Shown piece after piece: positions 58,097 to 64,000 of a stretch of DNA of 64,000 nucleotides. The notes beneath the pieces were generated by a model. It was not told the DNA's origin and did no database searches. It worked only from the letters and a program-made list of their open reading frames with translations. The position numbers and the translations under genes were made by a program. The DNA is from Aequorivita sp. UBA3180 (GTDB lineage: Bacteria; Bacteroidota; Bacteroidia; Flavobacteriales; Flavobacteriaceae): contig DEXQ01000018.1 of assembly GCA_002364215.1 (NCBI GenBank), forward strand, positions 175,591-239,590, in the 5' to 3' direction. Position 1 is the stretch's first letter, and each line of letters opens with the position of its first letter.

Positions 58097-58528
58097 ATGG
58101 TCTCCAATCCAAGGCCTTATATTTTTATTATGGCGGTTCTGCTCGCCCTCTTCGGTTTTTATAATTATATAATCTATAATACCGATGGGTACGTGGCCGT
58201 GGAAAAATTATCCCCTGTGGCAGTACAAGGCCAGCAACTGTTCCAAAGCAACCGTTGTTGGTCCTGTCATCAATTGTACGGTTTGGGTGGCTATTTGGGT
58301 CCGGATTTAACAAACGTATATTCCGCCGAAGGCAAAGGTGCAAATTATATAAAAGCGTTTTTGAACAGTGGTGTGAAAAGTATGCCACAATTCCACTTTA
58401 CGGAAGAGGAGAAAGAGGCGCTGGTGCAATACTTAAAACAAGTAGATGAAACGGGAATTTACCCAAATTACGATGCCGAAATTGAAGCAACGGGCTGGGT
58501 GAAAATAAAATATAGAAATGAAGAATAA
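58097..58528 (+). CDS. NorC-like membrane-anchored cytochrome c
   Basis: A 143-aa protein from ATG 58097; an upstream GTG at 58058 lies before the predicted transcript start and is rejected. One N-terminal membrane helix (about 8-25), then a cytochrome c domain with CWSCHQLYGLGGYLGPDLTN and axial Met candidate KSMPQFHF. It resembles NorC (48889) in layout but is clearly diverged. Overlaps the following subunit by 11 bp, so the two are coupled and surely form one complex. Confidence 0.88.
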   Translation: MVSNPRPYIFIMAVLLALFGFYNYIIYNTDGYVAVEKLSPVAVQGQQLFQSNRCWSCHQLYGLGGYLGPDLTNVYSAEGKGANYIKAFLNSGVKSMPQFHFTEEEKEALVQYLKQVDETGIYPNYDAEIEATGWVKIKYRNEE

Positions 58529-59843
58529 AGTGCCGCTCCTGTTTTTGTTGTTTGCGCTCACCGCCCTCTTTTTGGGAATGCTCTTTGGGCTTACAGCTTC
58601 ACTTCAGTATTTGTTGCCAGAATTTTTAAAGGAAACGGTGCCCTTTTCCAAACTTCGACCATTTCACGTAACTTCTGAAACTTCTTGGATTGTGCTTGCA
58701 GCCACGGGCAGTATTTATTTTTTTATCGCTTCGGTTGAGAAGTTTGAGCTCTTTTCACCAAAATTCCAGTTGCTTCATTTCATACTTTTCCTGTTGACGG
58801 GCGTTGCCATTTATTTTTCTTTCGCTTTCGATTATACCGAGGGCCGCGAATATTTCGCATTTAAACCTATTTTAATGATTCCAATTTTGATAGGTTGGGT
58901 ACTTTTCGCAATCAACTATTTTAAAACGCTCTACACCAATATGAAGGGCTGGCCTGTCTATTACTGGATGTGGGGCACGGGCATCGTCTTTATGTGCTAT
59001 CATTTAATGGAGGCACATTTTTGGCTGTTCGATTTTTTTAGGTTGAATTTTATAAAAGATTTTGCCGTCCAGTGGAAATCGACCGGTTCGTTTACGGGCT
59101 CGTGGAATATGCTGGTTTACGGTATTTCAATTTATCTGATGTCCGAAATCAAAAAGGATACCGATGTGGCCACCAATAAAATTGCGTTTTTCTTTTACTT
59201 TTTGGGGTTGACGAATTTAATGTTCGGCTGGGCGCACCATACCTATTTATTGCCAACCCAACCGTGGATTCGGTATGTGGCTTACGCAATAAGTATGACG
59301 GAGTGGATTGTGCTTGCATCGATAATTTACAATTGGAAACGTTCGGTTTTAAAGATTGAAAAGGAAAATCACCCCATGGCATACAGGTTTTTGTTGGCAA
59401 CCGATTTTTGGATTTTTATCAACATTATTTTGGCGCTATTATTCTCCATTCCCGCCATTAATTTCTTTACCCACGGCACGCACGTTACCGTGGCACATTC
59501 CATGGGCACTACCATTGGCATTAATACAACGATACTTTTTTCGGCCTTGTTTTTTATTGCGCATTATGTGCGGCCACAGCTAAAAACCGATACCAAATGG
59601 GTTAAGCGTGGGTTTGTTGCTTTCAATATCTCGCTGTTTATCTTTTTCGTTTCATTGATAATTGCCGGTGCTAAACGCAGCTACTGGATGTACGTTTCAA
59701 AGGAAGGATCGTTTGCGGAAATGCAGGATTCAATCGTGCCGTACTATATTTCGTTTTTCATCTTTGGAATTGGGATATTTATTTCGCTTTTAATAGTAGC
59801 GACGCCTATTTTCAAAGTTTTGCTTCACAAAATAAAATCATAA
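58518..59843 (+). CDS. NOR-type heme-copper oxidoreductase catalytic subunit (second, divergent)
   Basis: A 441-aa, 12-helix protein. Candidate metal ligands line up with NorB: PFHVTSETSW (low-spin heme His), CYHLMEAHFWLF (metal-B His, with the Glu position kept), GWAHHTYLLP (metal-B His-His) and FTHGTHVTVAHSMGTTIG (high-spin and low-spin heme His). The tyrosine of oxidases (HPEVY) is absent, which argues for NO reduction over O2 reduction. Overall similarity to NorB looks low, and NorQ/D/E/F partners are not adjacent. Probably one of the alternative NOR families; exact subfamily is not decidable by eye. Confidence 0.82.
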   Translation: MKNKVPLLFLLFALTALFLGMLFGLTASLQYLLPEFLKETVPFSKLRPFHVTSETSWIVLAATGSIYFFIASVEKFELFSPKFQLLHFILFLLTGVAIYFSFAFDYTEGREYFAFKPILMIPILIGWVLFAINYFKTLYTNMKGWPVYYWMWGTGIVFMCYHLMEAHFWLFDFFRLNFIKDFAVQWKSTGSFTGSWNMLVYGISIYLMSEIKKDTDVATNKIAFFFYFLGLTNLMFGWAHHTYLLPTQPWIRYVAYAISMTEWIVLASIIYNWKRSVLKIEKENHPMAYRFLLATDFWIFINIILALLFSIPAINFFTHGTHVTVAHSMGTTIGINTTILFSALFFIAHYVRPQLKTDTKWVKRGFVAFNISLFIFFVSLIIAGAKRSYWMYVSKEGSFAEMQDSIVPYYISFFIFGIGIFISLLIVATPIFKVLLHKIKS

Positions 59844-59849
59844 GTACCG

Positions 59850-60776
59850 ATGGATTTACATCAAAAAATAAAAGAGCTTAAAACGCAAAAAAATGCTGTA
59901 ATTCTCGCACACTATTACCAAGTGCCCGAAATTCAGGAAGTGGCAGATTATGTGGGCGATAGCTTGGGGCTTTCGCAAAAAGCAGCAGAAACCGATGCCG
60001 AAATGATCGTCTTTGCTGGCGTGCATTTTATGGCGGAAACGGCCAAAATTTTGAACCCCGCTAAAAAAGTTTTGCTTCCCGATTTAATGGCGGGCTGTTC
60101 GCTGGCAGATTCGTGTCCGCCCATTGCTTTTAAAAAATTGGTGGACGCCCATCCGGACCACGTGGTAATAACGTATGTGAATTGTTCTGCAGAAGTAAAG
60201 GCCTTGAGTGATATTATTTGCACCTCTTCCAACGCCGAAAAAATAGTGAATTCGGTGCCAAAGGACGTACCGATTATTTTTGCGCCCGATAAAAATTTGG
60301 GGAAATATATTCAGAAGAAAACTGGGCGGAACATGCTGCTTTGGGATGGAGCTTGCATTGTGCACGAAGCCTTTTCGATGGATAAACTGCTGAAATTATA
60401 CAAAGAAAATCCGGGTTCAAAAATAATTGCCCACCCCGAAAGCGAGAGCCATATTTTGGAAACTGCAACCTATATCGGTTCCACGGCGGGAATGATTGAT
60501 TATGTGAAAAAGCATCCTTCGGAAAAATTTATTGTTGCCACTGAAGCTGGAATTCTTCATAAAATGCAGCAGGAAGTACCGCAAGCGGTACTGATTCCAG
60601 CCCCTGCGGAAGAAGACAACACCTGCGCATGCAGCGAATGTGCGTTTATGAAAATGAACACTTTGCAAAAATTATACTACTGTCTGCTGAATGAAAATCC
60701 ACAAATAGAAGTTACCGAAGAAATACGTAAAAAAGCAATTCTGCCCATTGAGCGAATGCTGGAATTATCGAAGTAG
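59850..60776 (+). CDS. nadA: Quinolinate synthase A
   Basis: A 308-aa 4Fe-4S enzyme condensing iminoaspartate with dihydroxyacetone phosphate. It has the three cluster cysteines in characteristic places: VNCSAEVKA, near residue 110; the GACIVHEAF-region; and CACSECAFMKMNTL near 255-268. Other motifs are HYYQVPEIQEVADYVGDSLG and HPESESHI. Starts 7 bp after the NOR-like subunit stop, so it probably shares the FNR-box transcript. The iron-sulfur cluster is oxygen-labile, fitting that context. Confidence 0.95.
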   Translation: MDLHQKIKELKTQKNAVILAHYYQVPEIQEVADYVGDSLGLSQKAAETDAEMIVFAGVHFMAETAKILNPAKKVLLPDLMAGCSLADSCPPIAFKKLVDAHPDHVVITYVNCSAEVKALSDIICTSSNAEKIVNSVPKDVPIIFAPDKNLGKYIQKKTGRNMLLWDGACIVHEAFSMDKLLKLYKENPGSKIIAHPESESHILETATYIGSTAGMIDYVKKHPSEKFIVATEAGILHKMQQEVPQAVLIPAPAEEDNTCACSECAFMKMNTLQKLYYCLLNENPQIEVTEEIRKKAILPIERMLELSK

Positions 60777-60778
60777 TG

Positions 60779-62347
60779 ATGGAAACCAATTTTTTGATTA
60801 TCGGTTCGGGCGCTGCGGGTTTGACGCTTGCAGTGAAACTTGCTGCGGAATTTCCAAAGAAAAAAATCACGGTGGTGACCAAGGCGCACCAGTCGGAATC
60901 GAACACCAAATATGCGCAGGGCGGCGTGGCGGCGGTTTTTGATTTAAAGGAAGATTCCTTTCAAAAACACATTGAGGATACGCTGATTGCGGGTGACGGA
61001 CTATGCGACAGAGCGGTTGTGGAAATGGTCATAAAAGAAGGCCCAAAAAGATTGCGCGAACTGATGGCATGGGGCGCCAAATTTGATACCGATGCCAATG
61101 GCGAACTCAATTTAGGTAGGGAAGGAGGCCATTCAGAATTTAGGGTAATCCATCATAAAGACACAACGGGCAACGAGATTGAGCGTGCGCTTTTGGAACG
61201 TACCAATCAACTTTCGAATCTTATGTTGCTGCCGCATCATTTCGCAATAGACTTGATTACGGAGCATCATTTTTCAGAAAATAAAACTGAAAATCTTTCG
61301 TGTTACGGGGCTTATGTTTTGGACCAAATTTCGGGGAATATTTTTACCATAAAAGCAGACTGCACCACACTCGCTTCGGGCGGAATGGGGCAGGTTTACG
61401 GCCATACCACCAATCCCAAAGTAGCAACGGGCGATGGTATTGCCATGGCATATCGGGCAAAGGCGAGGATCAAAAACATGGAGTTTATCCAGTTTCATCC
61501 CACCGCGCTTTACGACGGGAATAATGGCGCTTCGTTTTTAATTTCTGAGGCAGTTCGTGGTTTTGGAGCGTTTCTTCGGAATAAAAATGGCGAACGGTTT
61601 ATGTTGAATTATGATGAACGGGGCGAATTGGCTTCCCGTGATATTGTTTCGCGTGCCATAGATTCTGAAATAAAAAAATCGGGCGATGACTGTGTTTTCT
61701 TAGATTGTACACATTTGAATATCGAAGATTTCAAAAAACATTTTCCAAACATATATGAAACTTGTTTGCAGAAGAATATAAAAATTGCGAAAGATTGGAT
61801 TCCCGTGGTTCCCGCATCGCATTATTTGTGCGGCGGGGTGGTTGTGGATATGGATGGAAAGACTTCGGTGAAAAATCTTTTTGCCTGTGGCGAATGTTCG
61901 TACACCGGTTTGCACGGCGCCAACCGGCTGGCATCCAATTCGTTGTTGGAAGCTTTGGTCTATGCAGACCGTATTTTTAAATATCTCTGTAAACATCAGC
62001 CCTCACAGACGACCAAAGCCATTCCGGAATGGAATGATGCTGGGACGGTTTTATTGAAGGATTCTGAAACACTTCAGCAAAAAACCTTAGAATTACAAGA
62101 ATTAATGCGAAGATTTGCCGGGGTGGTGCGAGAAAGTGAAGATTTAAGAAAGGCATCCCTTCAACTTGAAAAATTGTATTTTGAAACGGAAGCGCTTTAT
62201 CAGAAACACAAACTAAACACGGTACTTTCAGAGCTTCGGAATATGGTAAATGTGGCGCATTTGATCATCCAGCAATCCCTGAAACGAAAGGAAAACCGTG
62301 GTGGATATTTTAATGAAGATTATATAAAAGTAAAAGAAATAAGATGA
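60779..62347 (+). CDS. nadB: L-aspartate oxidase
   Basis: A 522-aa flavoprotein oxidising L-aspartate to iminoaspartate for nadA. ATG 60779 preferred over an adjacent GTG overlapping the nadA stop. FAD motif FLIIGSGAAGLTLAVKLA, SNTKYAQGGVAA, HRDTTG-like HHKDTTGNEIE, EFIQFHPTAL, catalytic region RDIVSRAID, SHYLCGGVVVDM and GLHGANRLASNSLLEALVY. It can use fumarate in place of O2 as acceptor, which suits anaerobic growth. Overlaps the next gene by 4 bp. Confidence 0.95.
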   Translation: METNFLIIGSGAAGLTLAVKLAAEFPKKKITVVTKAHQSESNTKYAQGGVAAVFDLKEDSFQKHIEDTLIAGDGLCDRAVVEMVIKEGPKRLRELMAWGAKFDTDANGELNLGREGGHSEFRVIHHKDTTGNEIERALLERTNQLSNLMLLPHHFAIDLITEHHFSENKTENLSCYGAYVLDQISGNIFTIKADCTTLASGGMGQVYGHTTNPKVATGDGIAMAYRAKARIKNMEFIQFHPTALYDGNNGASFLISEAVRGFGAFLRNKNGERFMLNYDERGELASRDIVSRAIDSEIKKSGDDCVFLDCTHLNIEDFKKHFPNIYETCLQKNIKIAKDWIPVVPASHYLCGGVVVDMDGKTSVKNLFACGECSYTGLHGANRLASNSLLEALVYADRIFKYLCKHQPSQTTKAIPEWNDAGTVLLKDSETLQQKTLELQELMRRFAGVVRESEDLRKASLQLEKLYFETEALYQKHKLNTVLSELRNMVNVAHLIIQQSLKRKENRGGYFNEDYIKVKEIR

Positions 62348-62940
62348 AAAATTTGATAGAAAGCTCGGTAAACAAAGCAATGGATTATACACAATACAAC
62401 TTGCTTTTTAAAAAACTGGTGGCGGAAGGCCGAACTACTGGCGAAGAAACCCAAGAAAAAATTGATTATACAAAACTGAATTTTAGTCGAACAAAGCGTT
62501 TGGACAAAACCGCTGAAATTTCTGAAGAAGCAATTGAGGTTTTCAAGAATATTTCAGAAAAACAAACTTGGCTCGTAATCAGCGAACCATGGTGTGGTGA
62601 TGCCGCGCAAACGCTTCCGTTTTTGAATAAAATTGCACAACTTTTAGAAATCATCGATTTGAAGATTGTGCTTCGCGATGAAAATCCGGAGTTGATGGAT
62701 AAATTTCTTACCAATGGCTCCCAATCCATACCTGTGGTTATTATGCTCGATTCGGACTTCAACGTAATAAATACTTTTGGTCCGCGCTCTAAGGCCGCGA
62801 CAAAATTGGTTATCGATTACAAGGAACATCACGGAAAAATAGACGACGCCTTTAAGGAAATGCTACAGCTTTGGTATAATAATGATAAGGGAATTTCAAT
62901 AATTAATGATATTTTGGAAACCCTGAGTGTAAAAGCGTAA
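62344..62940 (+). CDS. Thioredoxin-fold protein with CxxA active site
   Basis: A 198-aa protein of the thioredoxin-family/BrxC-like group. LVISEPWCGDAAQTLPFL near residues 77-94 keeps the first active-site cysteine but has Ala for the second (C-G-D-A), and SQSIPVVIMLDSD has the cis-proline. A helical N-terminal extension (1-60) and a C-terminal helical tail flank the domain. A monothiol mechanism, such as bacillithiol-type or protein-thiol reduction, is possible. Overlaps nadB by 4 bp (ATGA). Confidence 0.8.
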   Translation: MKNLIESSVNKAMDYTQYNLLFKKLVAEGRTTGEETQEKIDYTKLNFSRTKRLDKTAEISEEAIEVFKNISEKQTWLVISEPWCGDAAQTLPFLNKIAQLLEIIDLKIVLRDENPELMDKFLTNGSQSIPVVIMLDSDFNVINTFGPRSKAATKLVIDYKEHHGKIDDAFKEMLQLWYNNDKGISIINDILETLSVKA

Positions 62941-63092
62941 AAGGAATCAAGACGACGATTTGACCCACGACCGCTTCGCTACAAGACCCACGACAAAAAG
63001 AATAATTACTATTACTCGGGTTTCTAACCGTTGTGCTTCCAATAGTCGTAATTTCAACCGTCGTGGCTCAAAAGTTCAATTTCCAAAAAATC

Positions 63093-63135
63093 TGACCAAA
63101 GTCATTTCAGGAACAGTTTAGATTCCCAACCTTTG
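63093..63135 (+). promoter_or_regulatory. FNR/CRP-like box and -7 element upstream of acetyl-CoA hydrolase gene
   Basis: TGACCAAAGTCA (63093-63104), centre 63098.5, with AACCTTTG (63128-63135) at 29.5 bp. Predicted start near 63140, 11 nt before the ATG. Confidence 0.7.
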
Positions 63136-63150
63136 ACAAAAATTAAAATT

Positions 63151-64000
63151 ATGCAAATCGTTTCCGCACAAGAGGCCGTATCCATAGTAAAATCTGATAA
63201 TCGTGTATTTTTTCAGGGAGCTGCGATGACTCCAAATTTGTTGATAGACACTTTATGCGAGCGCTATCTAGAATTGAACAATGTTGAAATAATACAAATA
63301 CATACCCACGGCGAAGCCAAATATACCCAGGCTCCATACACTGACGCTTTTAAACTTTCAAGCTGTTTTGTAGGCGATAACGTTCGGAAAGGCGTGAACA
63401 CCATTCACGGCGATTATATTCCAGTATTTCTAAGTGAAATCCATTGGCTTTTCAGAAGAAATATCCTTCCATTAGATGTGGCTTTTATCCAAGTTTCTAC
63501 GCCAGACAAGCACGGGTACTGCTCTTTGGGTGTTTCGGTTGATGTCACCTTGCCAGCAATTCAAACTGCAAAACACGTTGTTGCCCTTATCAACCCAAAT
63601 GTACCAAGAACCCACGGCGACGGAATTATTCATATAAATAGTATTGATTTTGGAGTAGAAATAGATACGCCCATTTATGCTTCCATTTTAGGGGAACCTT
63701 CCCAAATTGAAGCGACCATCGGTAGAAATGTGGCTGAGTTGGTGGAAGATGGCGCCACCCTTCAAATGGGCATCGGCAATATTCCAAATGCGGTGCTCCA
63801 CAACCTGGGCAACCATAAACGATTGGGAATCCACACCGAAATGTTCAGCGATGGCATACTTCCTTTGGTTGAAAAGGGAATAATCACGGGCGAGGACAAA
63901 GAAATAAAAACGGGTAAAATAGTAACCTGTTTCGCCATGGGTACCAAAAAATTATACGATTTTATTGATGATAACCCAATAGTTCATTTTAAGGAAGCTG
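63151..64000 (+). CDS. Acetyl-CoA hydrolase/transferase family protein, 3' end cut by window edge
   Basis: Starts at ATG 63151 and is open to the right edge (283 codons visible of an expected 430 or so). MQIVSAQEAVSIVKSDNRVF, FQGAAMTPNLLIDTL, IQIHTHGEAKYTQ, DVAFIQVSTPDKHGYCSLG, ALINPNVPRTHGDGIIH, MGIGNIPNAVLHNL and LGIHTEMFSDGILPLVEKG are signatures of the CoA-transferase family that includes 4-hydroxybutyrate CoA-transferase and acetyl-CoA hydrolase. The catalytic Glu lies in the HTEMFSDG motif. Its substrate is probably acetate or a short acid. The FNR-like box matches that of the ADP-forming CoA ligase. Confidence 0.88.
   Translation, partial: MQIVSAQEAVSIVKSDNRVFFQGAAMTPNLLIDTLCERYLELNNVEIIQIHTHGEAKYTQAPYTDAFKLSSCFVGDNVRKGVNTIHGDYIPVFLSEIHWLFRRNILPLDVAFIQVSTPDKHGYCSLGVSVDVTLPAIQTAKHVVALINPNVPRTHGDGIIHINSIDFGVEIDTPIYASILGEPSQIEATIGRNVAELVEDGATLQMGIGNIPNAVLHNLGNHKRLGIHTEMFSDGILPLVEKGIITGEDKEIKTGKIVTCFAMGTKKLYDFIDDNPIVHFKEA

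Noticed and set aside
58518..59843. Reading the second heme-copper subunit as a cbb3 oxidase CcoN
   Set aside because: No CcoO-like partner, a NorC-like cytochrome instead, and the Glu next to the metal-B His and lack of an oxidase tyrosine fit NOR types better.

Overview
The window reads as chromosome of a low-GC, probably marine member of the Flavobacteriaceae (Bacteroidota). The evidence is a type IX secretion C-terminal sorting domain at the left edge, Bacteroidota-type promoters (-7 element TAnnTTTG), lipoproteins with SC-type lipoboxes, a clade II nitrous-oxide reductase, and small GC-rich dispersed repeats in otherwise AT-rich intergenic DNA. The exact genus cannot be fixed from the sequence. 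No rRNA, tRNA, CRISPR array, transposase or phage gene was found.

Layout. 1-5.9 kb: a T9SS-exported protein, small membrane and hypothetical genes, a GreA/GreB-like factor, a degenerate duplicate of a small gene, and clustered repeats. 6-12.4 kb: an RND efflux operon (TolC, adaptor, 1064-aa permease) with two small followers. 12.5-13.7 kb: a ribosome-hibernation factor with a universal stress protein. 13.8-16.8 kb (minus): thioredoxin, deoC, deoD, an RsiV-like lipoprotein and a TerB-like protein. 16.9-19.2 kb: a soluble PAS histidine kinase with FixL-like heme residues and a receiver-CRP/FNR fusion regulator. 19.3-26.8 kb: four more universal stress proteins, two ATP-cone/nuclease paralogues, a beta-CASP metallo-hydrolase and an orphan Pycsar-effector-like protein. 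26.8-37.3 kb (minus): a TetR-controlled ABC-2 exporter (TolC, HlyD, two ATPases, two permeases) with OsmC, VOC, LOG and an OMPLA-like protein. 37.4-46.6 kb: a lipoprotein, a sixth stress protein and the nos cluster. 46.7-54.4 kb: a 600-aa protein of unknown function and the norCB-QDEF cluster. 54.4-55.7 kb (minus): an ArsR-led trio. 55.9-62.9 kb: an ADP-forming acyl-CoA synthetase, divergent from a second NOR-type oxidoreductase pair followed by nadA, nadB and a thioredoxin-fold gene. The window ends inside an acetyl-CoA hydrolase/transferase.

How it fits together. Eleven intergenic sites match TGA(C/T)-N4-(A/G/C)TCA, an FNR/CRP-like box. They can be assigned to 13 promoters. In 12 of these the box centre lies exactly 29.5 bp before the first base of a TAnnTTT(G/A)-like -7 element, the geometry of a class II (-41.5) activator. 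The targets are the hibernation factor, the stress-protein genes, the kinase/regulator pair itself, nosZ, norCB, the second NOR-like pair, the 600-aa protein and two acetate/acetyl-CoA genes. The simplest model is that the heme-PAS kinase and its receiver-CRP/FNR partner control a low-oxygen or NO regulon joining NO and N2O respiration, dormancy proteins and acetate metabolism. No nitrite reductase is present, so the window covers only NO to N2O to N2. The ATP-cone/nuclease group is the best candidate for an undescribed system.
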